Shown here: in pieces, positions 13,336-35,733 of the stretch | How the letters are laid out: each line of letters begins with the position of its first letter | Position numbering within the stretch: the stretch's first letter is position 1 | Assembly: GCF_018873765.1 (NCBI RefSeq) | Contig: NC_057922.1 | Location: 16,443,563 to 16,507,562, forward strand | Source: Telopea speciosissima | Lineage: Eukaryota > Streptophyta > Magnoliopsida > Proteales > Proteaceae | Direction: 5' to 3' | Length of the DNA: 64,000 nucleotides | Made by a program: the position numbers and the translations under genes | Notes under the pieces: model-generated | Databases searched by the model: none | Told to the model about the DNA's origin: nothing | What the model saw: only the letters and a program-made list of their open reading frames with translations

Positions 13336-15578
13336 GCTTCTGCTACTGTGTTACACCACTCCAGTTCAAAGCCGACGGAGCTTTTGATTTCTTATCCGAG
13401 TTATCGTTGCTCTTTTTTTCAACTGGGTGACCAAAGAAATCCTGGACTTTATTCATATTGACTTTGATGTCCTTTCGAATTCAAACCGCAATTGTTAAAC
13501 CAGATTTTGTACCGAGTCAATGTGGCTCTCTCCAAGCACGGTCGGCCGAAGATTGCCTCTCTTTCCCAATAAAACCCATATAAACCTTGAAAAATCATCA
13601 ATTATTTCTTTCCACTAAGACCGTTTTAGTATGTCTAAATAAATTAAGAGAAAGAGCAGTCCACCCCTGCGCCCAAACACAGCATGCGAAATGACTATTA
13701 CACCCCTGATCAATTCCATCTTTCCAGAGGGGTGTGACGGTAATTACCCATGTCCCAGTGTATGGGGATAAGAGCGGTGTGCACTGCACAATCGGATGGC
13801 ATTCTTTCTCCCATAAATTAATATGAAGAAGCTCAAGTGAAAGATTGGTGGCATAAATATGGCATTTGAATTTGAATGAACATTTAATTTTTTTTCTAAG
13901 TTGGCATGCTTAGTATGTCTTTTATTTTCATAATTTATATTTGATAACCCAATGACAAGTTCTTGATTGGACAATTTTCAAAAGATACGTACTAAGCATG
14001 TCCTAGTCTTCTATGCCATAATCAATTGTTCTTCATCTATAGTGATAGACATTTAGCATACTACTGTGAGAGTTCGATAATATCTACCATGTTGAATTGT
14101 TTGATCTCTTAACGAGAAGCACTATTTCATTATCTCTTTTGTTTTGGACACATAATGACTAGATTCCAATATAACTATATTTCGCATAATTGACTAATGG
14201 GAAAACGATCTTTACTTGGTGGTGTTTCCTACGCCCTCTCACAGAGCACCTTGAGATAATGCTTTTGCCCCTTGGGTAGATACCCAGGCGTGCTCACCAA
14301 GAGCTTTAACTTGAGAACCAATTTTGCTCTTCATTTGTAAATCTACATACTAGAGGTTTAGTGCTTTATTTGTATATTTGGTTATTGAGTAATTATGAGT
14401 CTCTTCATTGGAAGAGTTTTGGTTGTAAGGATTACTAGTAGTGAGCCTCAGAAAACTAATATGGTTTTTTTTTTTTTTTTGATGAAAAAAACTAATATGG
14501 TTTAATGAGAGCCAATATAAATATTTGTGTTAATTGTGAGCCCAAGAAGAGGCACCCCCCTCCCACCATAGTGGTTAAATATCTCTTGTAGTTGGTAGTT
14601 AAAATCCCATTGGGCAGATAGATAGGATGGGTTAAAACAAAAAAAAAAACAAAATGTGAGCCCAAGAAAGCCATTGTGAGGGGTTTTGATTACTACCTTA
14701 AAGGTGATCCATAGTGAAAAATACAAGTGTGTGTGATCACTCACTTGGTAATGGATGTAAGTATGTGTGTTGAACCCCTCTAAACTCTATTGTGTTTTTC
14801 AACTCTATTGTGATAATCTTCTATTCCCCCTCCCCCTCTCATTATTGTTTATCACAGATTTTTTTATTAGGTAAAAGATTAACAATACGTCAGCTTAATT
14901 TCAAAATTGTATGCTTGCACCCCTCATAAGACTCAGATTACTGTAGCACCACCCCTTATAAAATGTCTCATATACCCTTCTGTTTTTATTGTTTTCCATG
15001 ATACCTCTCCTCTAAGGCATGAAACTACATCCTGTCCGTATGGGAAACCCTATCCTTTTTTTTTCGAACACCATTTGTTATTCATTGATTGGATAGTATT
15101 TTTTTTCTGTCCACACCTATGAAAGACAGAAATCCCACCACCATAATACTTCTACAGGTACTCCCATCGGCTCCAGACACACGGGCCACACTCCATCATA
15201 GAGAACGCTCTCCCAAATTATTAATAAGATAAAGAGGCCCACCCCCTCAATCATAAACTCATAAGTCTTATCTTTACCCATATAGGACCCACATGGTCAA
15301 CAGTATCAACGACTTAAATGTTAAAAGTGTTCATATAATTGACACGTAACGACAATAAAAAAAATCAACGGTGTCCAAAGCTCTTGTGTGCGTTCCACCT
15401 GTGGCTGTGAGCCTGTGACACCATTCAGTTACGGCAGTGGCAGTGGCACCCCCTTACATGCAAAGGTACTCTTGCAAATTACTTATCGATAAAAAAAAGG
15501 GTACTCTTGCTAAGGTAGAAACAAGGAAAGAAGGGAACCACAAGCCTAAAGCGAGAGAGATAAGGACTGGTTTTTTCC
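13336..15578. other. Divergent intergenic spacer between ctpA and GSNOR
   Basis: This 2.24 kb stretch separates the two head-to-head start codons, so it must carry both promoters. It is AT-rich with T, A and C homopolymers, and has a short direct repeat (TGTGAGCCCAAGAA near 14534 and 14655). Near 15160-15215 there is half of a GTTCTCT-type foldback repeat. I see no convincing gene, and no TATA box I would assign with confidence. Confidence 0.6.
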
Positions 15579-26156
<10,578 letters not shown>

Positions 26157-26584
26157 GGTGATCCATTTACTAGATAATAGTTTGGGGCTTTTGCTTCTTG
26201 TTGCAACCTTCTTAATCCCTTCGCAATCGTTCTGTTCTATATATGTAACAAAGTTGTGAATGGCTCATGCAGAAAAACTCTTTTGAACGTATAAGCTTTT
26301 TATTTATTTGGAAAAGACACGTGTCTTAGTTAATCTTTTGAGGTCCATTTGCCTTCACCGTTTTCTCCACTTCTACTTCTACTGCCATTGAAATATTTGA
26401 ATGGAAGATATTTTTATCTTTACCACCTTTCTTTCTGGTTCATGTGGTCCATTCTATATGGTTCTGCTTGCAGTTGGGCCCTAAACCCTTGTGGTCTCCG
26501 GGGTCTAGAAAAATGTGGTCGGGCCCTGTGCCCACTAGATCTTAGATTGCTTGGGAAAAGCTAGCTAGTTGGACACACAGCTAC

Positions 26585-26820
26585 ATGGTTTTAGTGCACG
26601 GTATCGGAATGGGTATTGGCAACTTGTAAAATCGATACTATACCGATATTGCCTTGGATCGAATGTATTTGACAAAATTATCCTTAAATTTTCTTAAAAA
26701 ATAAGTTTTTTGGATCATTTTACCCGTTGTTTATACTGTGCTATTGATACAGTATCGATATTGGTGACTAGTACAACCGGTACATGGGGATTTGATATCG
26801 ATACTTAGAACCATGCACAG
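26585..26820. repeat. TATCG-rich dispersed repeat, copy 1
   Basis: It begins GTTTTAGTGCACGGTATCGG and ends TATCGATACTTAGAACCATG. Words such as ATCGATAC and GTATCGAT occur in both directions. Related stretches lie near 28555-28640, 45245-45625, 55290-55515, 56605-56825 and 57640-57862. It lies downstream of the GSNOR stop codon, in sequence otherwise without a gene. Confidence 0.5.
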
Positions 26821-27065
26821 CTATCATTGGCTGGCATGCCCTCAGCCTGGTGGCATTAATGACAAGGCCATTGCCTTGGGAGGGATGGGTTACCTAACTT
26901 CATTTATTGTTGGGAGTCAACGAAGTCGAATCGGGTGACCATTTGGGTTGTGTGTAGGTGTAATTTTCTTTTTGGCTTATTTTTAGTTCTTCGGTGATAT
27001 GCCCTGAAGAGAGGCTCTCTTTGGTTGCTAGGGAAATTTAAGGGAAGGTTTTCTTTTGTTCAGAT

Positions 27066-27590
27066 TAGATCATCTGCATGTACGTGCAGGTGTACATACA
27101 TGTGAGAGGTAACCACCTGTCCCTTTTGTTTCTATTAATACCCCTCTCCACCTTATAAATGGCAATAATAGGATAGGTGGTTGTCTCTCACATATACGTT
27201 CAGGTGCAAAGAATTTAGATTTCTATGTAGAAATTAGTGATGGGAAAAGTGCATATTAATCTGTGAGAATGGATCATCTGCATGTACGTCCAGGTGAATG
27301 TACATTTGAGAGGCAATCACATGAGTCATGACCCTTTTGTTTCCATAAATACCCTTCCTCCCTTTGTAAATAGAAAAATTGGATCATCTGCATGTATGTG
27401 CAGGTGAACGTATATGTGAGAGGTAACTATGTCCTTTTTGTTTCTATTAATACCCCTCTCCCCTTGTAAATGAAAAAAAGGGGACAGGTGGTTACCACTC
27501 ATATTTACATGCACTTGCACCTACGTGTAGAGGAACTAGACTCAAATGGGACATGTGGTTGCCTCTCACATGTATGTGCAGAGGAACTGA
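27066..27590. repeat. Cluster of small foldback repeats
   Basis: The segment GATCATCTGCATGTACGTGC recurs at about 27068, 27273 and 27383 (with small changes), each followed by GTGAGAGGT and TTTGTTTCTATTAATACCCC. Inverted versions occur near 27167-27210, 27481-27530 and 27545-27585. It looks like a MITE that inserted repeatedly into or beside itself. There is no coding sequence. Confidence 0.6.
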
Positions 27591-27734
27591 ACTTAATGTG
27601 AACCATGTATTTTACGAAAATACCAAGAGTTAAACAAATCTTGTGTTTTTCAATTGCCTAGAATTATCTAACCATTAGTAGTTTTTAATCAAATTTTTTC
27701 CTTTTGATTTTGAGACATGGAGGTTTTGTTGGAT

Positions 27735-27906
27735 CATTATCTTCCCTATTTCCCTGCCCGGTCCATTTCTCCAAGTTCCTCTAATAAAGGGTGGAAATGA
27801 CCACCCTACCCCCTGCCCTAACACACTACTTGGGTGTGTTCCACCCCCTCTATTAGAGGAACTTGGGGAAATTTATTGGGCAGAAAAATGGAGCAGATAA
27901 TTTTCC
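27735..27906. mobile_element. Foldback MITE
   Basis: The left arm (ATTATCTTCCCTATTTCCCTGCCC then CCAAGTTCCTCTAATA) is matched in inverted form by the right arm (TATTAGAGGAACTTGG then GGGCAGAAAAATGGAGCAGA). The element folds almost completely on itself and has no coding capacity. Confidence 0.65.
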
Positions 27907-27944
27907 AGGTTTTGTCTCGTTACAAGCAAAAAAAAGGCTCTAGT

Positions 27945-28212
27945 TGGTTGCAATGGAAGGGAAGTGAGATTTTCAAACCTAACAAATTAAAAATTTGTAA
28001 TCATTATTATATTTGGTTATTAAATTTTATTTTGCATTTAAATCCCTTGGGTTTATAAAGTAAAATAAGAATGACAACTAAAAAAGTATCATTACTAAAT
28101 ATGATAAGAAATTTAAATAGTTTATACAGTTATATTGGATAATGATTACAAATATTTTTTTTCAGTTTAAAAAATTTTCAGTTTCTTTCCCTTTAATTCT
28201 CCTTGCAACCAA
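27945..28212. mobile_element. Terminal-inverted-repeat element with TTGGTTGCAA ends
   Basis: The left end TTGGTTGCAATGGAAGGGAA pairs with the right end CCCTTTAATTCTCCTTGCAACC in inverted form. The AT-rich interior has no ORF. Confidence 0.5.
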
Positions 28213-28650
28213 ATGAAATTGAAGTGAAATCATTTTTGCAAAGAAAAAGGAAAAATTTTTAAGCTAGATTATAACTTATCTAAAAAAAATCAAGAAATTT
28301 GATTGCAAATTAAAACAAAATTTAGTATGTTTTGAAATTAGTTATTCCATCATGTGATGATGATTACACAAATATTTATATATATTGATTTCATTTCATT
28401 TATCTTCCTTTTATTTTCATTGCAACTGTACATGACCGGAAGAACTTTCTTTTTCTAAATGGTACAAAAGGGATGGGGAGGAGGACAAAGAGGGATAAAG
28501 GGGGAGGTGAGGACTGGAGGTTCGACCTGAAATGCAATCCAAATGCATTTATGTTTTGATGTATCAGTATCGTATTGCACGTATCCGGCAATACGAAGCG
28601 GCATTGCAAGTCTCTGATCTTGATACTGTATTGGTGAAATGGTAGGACTC

Positions 28651-28776
28651 ATGTTCTCTGGGGGCACAGGCTGCGTTTAGACACATGGGCCTGCCACTCA
28701 GGGGGCAAGGTGGTCATTGTGCCCACCCCCATGTGTCTGGGTGCAGTTTGCGCCTCTAGCATAGAGAACATTTTCC
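28651..28776. mobile_element. GTTCTCT-type foldback MITE, copy 1
   Basis: ATGTTCTCTGGGGGCACAGG and TTAGACACATGGG on the left are matched in inverted form by CCCATGTGTCTGGGTGCAG and AGAGAACAT on the right. The whole unit is a hairpin. A related hairpin is at 57007-57150. Confidence 0.6.
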
Positions 28777-29031
28777 CAAAAAAAATACCTATTTTTAACC
28801 AAAATCAAAGGTATACTTGTCCAATCCAGTTATACAGCCAATCCATACTGATACCGTATCGATATCTTATCGGTTTTGCATTGGAGATGATGGAATGATT
28901 TCAACAACATTGAACTACTTCCACTATGAGGATAGATGATGTAGTTGATCTGATTATTGGATTACACCAACATTCCCATTAGTCTGTCTCTCTCCTCCCC
29001 CATATGAAAAGACATCACTGTCCCCTTGGAC

Positions 29032-29580
29032 TAGGGGTGTCAATACCCAACCCGAACCGATGAAACCAGCCCGAACGAGCCCGGACCACACCAGACCGAA
29101 CTCTTAATGGTTCGGGTTCGGTTTGTGGATCCAGAGAGGCAAATGGTTTGGTTTGGTTTGGGCTAGCCCGACGGTATACCGGTAGCCCGAACCATTAGGC
29201 CCGAACCCAAACCGAACCGACCTAACCCGATAAATAAGTAAATCAATAAATGCCTAATGACCCATTGCCCCCTAAATGTGTTGTGATAGTTTCTCATTTT
29301 ATCTCATATCATTTGTTAGTGATTACCCAACCAATTGTATTCATAGGCCATAGGACATAGGATACAAAGATGCATTGTATTTGAAATATTTTATGTACTT
29401 AAAAGAGAAAGAGAAGAAAAATTAGCACTAATCGGACCTTACTAGTTATATAAAACCGGTACCAAACCGATATCAACCCGTTATCATAAGCCGAAACCGA
29501 CACGAAACCAAATCGCACCGAAACCGAAACCGCACCGAAACTAAAAAGCCCGAACCGAAACCGGCCCATTGACACCCCTA
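29032..29580. mobile_element. hAT-type MITE with 8-bp target duplication
   Basis: Perfect 13-bp ends TAGGGGTGTCAAT and ATTGACACCCCTA enclose 549 bp rich in CCGAACCGAAACC. The flanks are CCTTGGAC (29024-29031) and CCTTAGAC (29581-29588), an 8-bp target-site duplication with one change. This length is typical of hAT transposons. It lies just upstream of the PPR gene. Confidence 0.8.
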
Positions 29581-29671
29581 CCTTAGACCATAAATCGAAC
29601 GGTCTTGATTGATTAACCCTCGTTGTTACTAGTCTCTCTAAACGGTTCCTATGTCGGTTATTTTCTGTTAA

Positions 29672-31294
29672 ATGCAGAAATGGGAAAACTTGGCGGGAAA
29701 AGAGAACCAACATACCATGCACTTTGCAAGTCCTCAAGTTCCAAGCGAGCGAAACCTAAACAAGTACGTGTTGTATGTGTTGGACAAATGCAATCATCTC
29801 AAGCAGCTCCAGGCCTTCCTTCTAACCCTTGGCCATGGCCATACTCCATTCTATGCTTTCAAGCTTGTTCGCTTTTGCGCTGTCACCATTGCCGACTTCG
29901 ACTATGCTCGTTTCATTTTCGATCACGTTCATTCCCCCAATGTCTACCTCTATACGGCCATGATTACGGCCTACGCTTCCAAGCCCGATCACAGGTCGGC
30001 AATTCTCTTGTTCCGAACTATGATCCGTCGTGGTCGCTCTAAGCCCAATCATTTCATCTATCCCCAAGTCTTAAAATCTTCTTCGGAGATCTCTGAAACA
30101 CAGGGGACTAAATCAATACATTCCCAGATTTTGAGATCGGGTTTTGGTGGGTACCCAATTGTGCAAACTGCTTTGCTTGACTCTTATTCAAGGTTATGCT
30201 TGGACCTTGGCGCCGCGCGGGAGTTGTTCGACAAAATGAGTGAACGAAATGTCGTGTCTTGGACGGCTATGATTTCAGCGTACGCACGGCTTGGACAGAT
30301 TGGAAACGCTATTTTGCTTTTCGAAGATATGCCTGAGAGAGATATTCCATCTTGGAATGCTGTAATAGCCGGGTGCACTCAGAATGGTCTGTTTACAGAG
30401 GCCATCTCGCTCTTAAGAAGAATGATTGTTCTTGCAGGTTGGGACGAGAGACCAAATCAGGTTACTGTTGTGTGCGCACTGTCGGCTTGTGGTCATTTGG
30501 GCATGCTTCAGCTAGGTAAATGGATTCATGGATACATCTATAGGAACCACCTTGGCCCCAATTCCTTTGTCTCAAATGGTCTTGTGGATATGTATGGTAA
30601 ATGTGGGAGTTTAAAGGAAGCAAGAAGGGTTTTTGATGAGACATCAGACAGAAGCTTGACTTCTTGGAATTCCATGATCAATTCCCTTGCACTCCATGGG
30701 CAAAGTGAAAGTGCAATTGCTGTGTTTGAGGAGATGATTGATTGTGGAGGTGTAGTTCACCCAGACGGTATCACCTTTGTTGGTTTGTTGAATGCTTGTA
30801 CTCATGGTGGATTGGTGGAGGAAGGTTGTAATTATTTCATTTCCATGACTCGGGATTATGGAATTGAGCCTCAAATTGAGCACTATGGATGTGTGATAGA
30901 CCTTCTTGGTCGAGCTGGTCGCTTCAAAGAAGCCATGGAAGTTATCAGAAGAATGAATATTGAACCTGATGAAGTTGTTTGGGGTTCTTTGGTTAATGGT
31001 TGTAAGATCCATCGTTGTATGGATTTGGCTGAATTTGCAATACAAAGATTGATCGATATTGATCCACATAATGCAGGTTATGTAATGTTGGCCAATATTT
31101 ATGGTGAGTCAGGGAATTGGGAAGAGATGAGGAAAGTGAGGAAGATGTTGCAAGAAAAGGGTGTAGCAAAAATGCCTGGATGCAGCTGGATTGAGATTGA
31201 TAACAAAGTCCATCAGTTTTACTCTGCTGATAAGATGCATCCTGGAACAGAGGAAATATACAGAATTTTGGAAAGTTTGGTTAATTTGTATTAG
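29672..31294 (+). CDS. Pentatricopeptide repeat protein, PLS class with E/E+ C-terminus
   Basis: This is an intronless gene of 540 residues. PLS-class PPR proteins enter mitochondria or plastids, bind single RNAs through 31-36-residue helical repeats, and mostly specify C-to-U editing sites. Repeats run from about residue 90 to 430, for example NVVSWTAMISAYARLGQIGN (193-212), DIPSWNAVIAGCTQNGLFTE (224-243), FVSNGLVDMYGKCGSLKEAR (299-318) and HYGCVIDLLGRAGRFKEAME (404-423). The E motif follows (about 434-505), then an E+ like tail (GCSWIEIDNKVHQFYSAD). No DYW deaminase domain is present, so it would need a partner enzyme if it edits. The family layout resembles Arabidopsis At1g33350, but I cannot confirm orthology. 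The start codon used is the first ATG of the open frame; a second ATG lies at residue 16. The frame is intact. Confidence 0.95.
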   Translation: MQKWENLAGKENQHTMHFASPQVPSERNLNKYVLYVLDKCNHLKQLQAFLLTLGHGHTPFYAFKLVRFCAVTIADFDYARFIFDHVHSPNVYLYTAMITAYASKPDHRSAILLFRTMIRRGRSKPNHFIYPQVLKSSSEISETQGTKSIHSQILRSGFGGYPIVQTALLDSYSRLCLDLGAARELFDKMSERNVVSWTAMISAYARLGQIGNAILLFEDMPERDIPSWNAVIAGCTQNGLFTEAISLLRRMIVLAGWDERPNQVTVVCALSACGHLGMLQLGKWIHGYIYRNHLGPNSFVSNGLVDMYGKCGSLKEARRVFDETSDRSLTSWNSMINSLALHGQSESAIAVFEEMIDCGGVVHPDGITFVGLLNACTHGGLVEEGCNYFISMTRDYGIEPQIEHYGCVIDLLGRAGRFKEAMEVIRRMNIEPDEVVWGSLVNGCKIHRCMDLAEFAIQRLIDIDPHNAGYVMLANIYGESGNWEEMRKVRKMLQEKGVAKMPGCSWIEIDNKVHQFYSADKMHPGTEEIYRILESLVNLY

Positions 31295-32117
31295 TTTGGA
31301 ATGACAGCGATAACCCTCACCATTACTAGGTTGGCCATTGTGACACGGAGCTCAATTTCTAAGACAAATGTATGCTTCAAAATCTCGTGCAGAAGAATAC
31401 TTTTCAGGTTCACCTTTCAACTAGATTCCAGCTGAAGTTGCTGTTCCACATATTCAATTCCTTTAGAAAGGGAAAATTTTCTTTTCCCCCAGTTGTATAT
31501 TGCAAATCTATGATTACCTTGTAGAATTGCGAAGATTTGAGGGAAGGATATGGGACAAAAATCAAGTTTATGAATTGGTTCTCTTCTGAATATATTTCTT
31601 CCGACTGTCAATTGAGATAGAATACATTGTAAATTGTTTCAATACAGATTTTGAATCAACTCTTTCTAATGAATTCGGACTAGCTCAAATTGTTGATTCT
31701 CTATGAACTAGAAAAAACTTACTGTGCTTAGCTACAACAAAAATTACAGTTCCCTTACTGCTAAGAGAGAGAGGATGAACTGCAGCATTTCAAGGACCAA
31801 TTATCACACAAAAAGATGAAAGTTTACCATTGGGGGAAAAAAAAATCTTACAAAAAGATGAAAGATCACCTTCGCACCTTCAAAATTCCAACCATAGATT
31901 ACAGTTCCCTGCTTTATGACAAAAGCTCCTCTGAAAACCAGAGAAGTCCAAAGAAGATATGGAGCAGCCAGTGTTTAATCATTTCCCACCATAGAGTCAG
32001 AGAAGACACCCAAATCCAAGTATCATTCAGTATCTCCACCGTACACCCCCCCCCCCCAAATAAAACAAAGGAAAAATTGATTAAAATGAAAAATAAAAAA
32101 CCTAAATGCTTTGACGA
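31295..32117. other. Convergent intergenic spacer between PPR and AMT1
   Basis: This holds the 3' untranslated regions of two genes that face each other. It is AT-rich with a C10 run at 32047-32056. I see no gene or transposon ends. Confidence 0.6.
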
Positions 32118-33623
32118 TCATACAATTGGTGGTGACTCATTGTTGTTGGTTGGCTCCACTTTTCTCATCATGAACCCATGCTTCGTCGCCTGATCATCGT
32201 CATCGTGATACACATAAGCGAAACCACCATGCCGGGTCTGATCCATTCCGGCCATCTCATCCTCTGCAGAAATCCTCAACAGCTTCAACCGATTGAGTCC
32301 ATAGAATAGAGGACCCATTGTGGCACTCACCCACCCAAAAATAACCAGAATCTGAATAATGTGAGCAGCCAAGAGCTTCCCACCACCACCCATGAACAAC
32401 CCATAAGGCCTCCCTTCTGCATATACCTCATTAACAAAAGCTTTCCTTGCAAACAGAGCCGTAAATATAATCCCCCAAGCACCACACCCTCCATGAAGCT
32501 GAGCAGCCTCAAGTGGATCATCATACTTAAGCTTCTCTGCAAGCTTATTGAAACCAATCAAAACCCAAGCAGCCACAAACCCACAGATGATCGCCGCCCA
32601 TGGCTCCACCACAGCGCAACCGGCGGTGATCGCTGCAAACCCACCTAAAAGCCCATTACAGACGTCTGTGACATTCCAGTGACCCGACATCAATCTTTTC
32701 CCAAACAAAGTAGTGAGAGCAGCCGTACAACCTGCCAAGGTTGTCGTCACAGCCGTTCGACCCACAGCGCTCCATTGACCGTAATAGGTTCCGGTATTGT
32801 AAGGCTTCAGGATTTGCAGAAACGAACCGGGGTTGAACCCGTACCAGCCGAACCAAAGCAGGAAAGTACCCAAAACGACCAAAGTAGCACTGTGACCACG
32901 CAAGGTAACAGATCGGCCGGCGTGGTCGAACCGGCCAATACGTGGCCCTTCGATGAGTGCTCCCCACAAACCTGCTACCCCTCCGACTAAGTGAACCACG
33001 CCGGAGCCGGCGAAATCGATGACTCCAGAACCGAACAAAAGGTTAGTCGTATTGAAAGCACTGGCCCAACCATTGGTGGACCAAAACCAGTGAGAGACGA
33101 CCGGGTAGACGAAGCCTGTCAAGAAAGAGGAGTAGATGAGGTAAGCGACGAATTGGGTTCGCTCTGCTATGGAACCACTGGTAATCCCTGCGGCGGCGAT
33201 GGCAAAAGCCCATTGATACATGAAGTGACTGTAATCATTGCCTTCCATGGGGAAGTCATTCATGCCAAAGAAGTGACGACCAATGAAACCATTGGAGGGT
33301 TCACCGAAGGCGAAGGCGTAACCGAAGAGGTAGTAGAAGAGACCACCAGCGGCGGCGTCGAGGACATTGGTGAGCATAATGTTCATGGTGTTCTTAGCAC
33401 GGACGGAACCGGCGCAGAGCATGGCGAAGCCAAGTTGCATGGCGAAGACTAAGTAGGAAGAGAAGAGGAGGTAAGTGGTGTCGATTGCATAGGTTGCATC
33501 TGTGAATTTGTTCTGTACTTCATCGAAGAGGCTGCAGATGTAGTAAGCCGCGGCGGTTGAGTTGGTGGCTCCGGCGAGGCGTTGGCCAAGCTCGGTGGCC
33601 GAGCAGGTCAGAGCTGCTGCCAT
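32118..33623 (-). CDS. AMT1: High-affinity ammonium transporter, AMT1 family
   Basis: This plasma-membrane transporter takes up ammonium and works as a trimer. The gene is intronless and encodes 501 residues, the usual AMT1 length. The signature [20 protein letters not shown] spans residues 203-222. The twin pore histidines are H211 and H377 (in LHGGCGAWG), and D203 matches the conserved substrate-site aspartate of AmtB. About eleven hydrophobic segments are visible. The cytosolic tail keeps [16 protein letters not shown] with T463, which corresponds to the Thr whose phosphorylation shuts the trimer in Arabidopsis AMT1;1 (T460). The start [16 protein letters not shown] is preferred over an in-frame ATG 80 codons upstream, because the upstream part is CT-rich leader unlike any AMT. 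The closest paralogue (AMT1;1 or AMT1;3) is unclear. Confidence 0.97.
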   Translation of the reverse strand: MAAALTCSATELGQRLAGATNSTAAAYYICSLFDEVQNKFTDATYAIDTTYLLFSSYLVFAMQLGFAMLCAGSVRAKNTMNIMLTNVLDAAAGGLFYYLFGYAFAFGEPSNGFIGRHFFGMNDFPMEGNDYSHFMYQWAFAIAAAGITSGSIAERTQFVAYLIYSSFLTGFVYPVVSHWFWSTNGWASAFNTTNLLFGSGVIDFAGSGVVHLVGGVAGLWGALIEGPRIGRFDHAGRSVTLRGHSATLVVLGTFLLWFGWYGFNPGSFLQILKPYNTGTYYGQWSAVGRTAVTTTLAGCTAALTTLFGKRLMSGHWNVTDVCNGLLGGFAAITAGCAVVEPWAAIICGFVAAWVLIGFNKLAEKLKYDDPLEAAQLHGGCGAWGIIFTALFARKAFVNEVYAEGRPYGLFMGGGGKLLAAHIIQILVIFGWVSATMGPLFYGLNRLKLLRISAEDEMAGMDQTRHGGFAYVYHDDDDQATKHGFMMRKVEPTNNNESPPIV

Positions 33624-34057
33624 TGTAGGAGAGATGAACAAGGTCAGAGAGAGAGAGAGTGGTTTCCTTTGATTTCTGTGTCTTCGGGACCTTCGGGATC
33701 GGCTTCTTATAGACCGAGAACGACTGGGGGTACGACAGAAAGATAGAGACTTTCTCTTCTCTCTTATTCGTTTGTTGACTTCTCTTGGAATTAGCAGAAT
33801 AGTCCTAGTTTTCGAGAGCATGGGAAGGAGGGGAGGTAAATGGTAATTTCCATAAAAACTCAAGTATTTTTGGTGAGGATTTGATTGGTTCCAGTCTTGA
33901 ATCCTCCGAGACTCGGGTATTTTTGTGGTTATTATTCAATGTTGTGGGAGTACAGTAATTCTGTCTGTACGTGAAGTCTATTGGGTATGTGGGTCCCATC
34001 AAAGCATGGAGCCCAGATTATATGTTACACTGCTGACCGTTTGTTCCATAAAGTAAT

Positions 34058-35051
34058 TAAGGGTGTCAAACAGTGCGGTTCTGGTTATTCGGTTCAGTTG
34101 TGGTGCGATTTATATTTTGATAAGGTGAAATCAAAATCGAATCGGATAAGAATCAGTCAAAATCAGAATCGTTTTTCATATAGGTCGATTTTTGCCCGTT
34201 TCTATTCGGTTTTCGTTATCCGATTTATAACCGGTTTACATGCAGTTTGTGTAGTGTCGCTTTGAGAATCAGTAATGAAGACAACCTTGGTTTTCAAGGC
34301 CTTTATATTTTCGTGTTTCTCCCATTCTTTCCCGGTCTCTCTCATTCATCATATTTCCTATGCCTATGTGATAAAAATAAAAAACTTCCCTTCTTACCTG
34401 TCCTTTTCATTTCCTATTATTTGTTTTTCCTTTTTTTTTTCTTCTCCACTTTTGCATGATGAACAAACTATTTTTTCTATTAAAAAGTAGGATTGTGTTA
34501 ATCCATTTTAACATCATCCATAATTATCAATTCATACTTGAATAAATATAATATGGGAAAAAGTTATCTGTCCGGGAGTGCGGCCTACGCCAGCACTCCC
34601 ATGAATCTATCTCTCTCCTCCTCATGTGAAAAGACATCTCTGCCCTTTTGTTTTGAGGAGGAGAGAGATAGACACATGGGAGTGATGGTGTAGGCCACAC
34701 TCCCAGACAGAGAACTACTTCCCATATAATATCTAGTTTACCCATGGCATTTTACTTATTTTATGTTTCATGTTGATGCAATAATTATATTTATTAAATT
34801 AATTATATGTTATTAATTAATCCAATTGATGCATAGGTTAGTATTAAAATAACATGTATCGATTTCTATTCGGTTTTTTCGGTTTCTTATTCTGTTTAGA
34901 ACAGCGATTTTGCGGTGAAAATCAAAATCGAACCAGAAAGAGAACCTATAAAATCAAAACCGGATCATTTTTCTGCGGTGCCCTTCGATTCGATCATAAA
35001 CGGTCGGTTCCAGATTCGATATTCGATTTCGGTTCCATTTTGACATCCTTA
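34058..35051. mobile_element. hAT-type MITE upstream of AMT1, interrupted by a second MITE
   Basis: The ends TAAGGGTGTCAAA and TTTGACATCCTTA are inverted. The flanks AAAGTAAT (34050-34057) and AAACTAAT (35052-35059) form an 8-bp target duplication with one change. The interior is rich in CGGTTTCGGTT-like words in both orientations. It belongs to the same end-type as the element at 29032-29580. A 179-bp MITE at 34555-34733 lies inside. Confidence 0.78.
34555..34733. mobile_element. Mutator-type foldback MITE with perfect 9-bp target duplication
   Basis: The arms GGGAGTGCGGCCTACGCCAG and TGGTGTAGGCCACACTCCCA pair along nearly the whole unit. ATATAATAT flanks it perfectly (34546-34554 and 34734-34742). 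The 9-bp duplication fits Mutator-like transposition. It is nested in the hAT-type element. Confidence 0.85.
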
Positions 35052-35733
35052 AAACTAATAATCTTTAGACTCGAGTATTTTTGTGGTTATTTTTTGTTTT
35101 GACAAATGACAGCTTACTGTGGTTTGATCTCAATATTCTAGAATCTTCTGGCCGTTTACTGTCAAATCTACAATCTGAAACCAAACAGAACGCAAAGATT
35201 ATGCGTTCTTGTTAGATTCTGGGTTTTGGCCCATTGGAAGTCATTGCCAAACGCGCCCTTAAAAGAAAGTGTATTTTTTTTGGGTGCAGCCCTTAAAAAA
35301 AAGTTCAAAATGATAAAAAAAGCCGCTTCAAAAAATCTACTCTCATAAAAAAGTCATAAGCAATTGTTTAAAACTTACTTTATCTTTTTAAATGTTGAAA
35401 TATTATTTAATATATATATATAAATGATTTCATTGAGGAGATTCAAGGGATTGTTATTTATTTAATATATAAATACAAATTTAATTGGTTTAAATTGATA
35501 AAACAAAAATCAAATCGTTTATTTAAATCCTTAGGTAGAAGATAATTGCCAACAGAGTTGGTAGTACCCTTTTTACTATGTTAGCAAGTGTCCAAGGAGA
35601 CCATGGCGTCGACTTTCCTACATTTGTTTGCAACTTTTAACATCGAGAGTGTCTAAATGACACCTATTTAGAGCTTGACATCTTCTTTTGATTGCCTTTT
35701 ATATTTTTTGCTCAAAATTTTTGGAAGTTATGG

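Noticed and set aside
29623..30042. 139-codon plus frame overlapping the PPR start
   Set aside because: Overlaps PPR codons in another frame and has no domain.
32656..32967. 103-codon minus-strand frame within AMT1
   Set aside because: A different frame of the same strand as AMT1. AMT1 itself is intact and family-length.
32991..33452. 153-codon plus-strand open frame opposite AMT1
   Set aside because: It lies entirely antisense to the conserved AMT1 coding sequence, and its length follows from codon bias of that gene. No domain.
33624..33863. 80-residue N-terminal extension of AMT1 from an upstream in-frame ATG
   Set aside because: The extension is Ser/Arg-rich translated leader, and no AMT has it. 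The ATG at 33623 gives the normal 501-residue protein.
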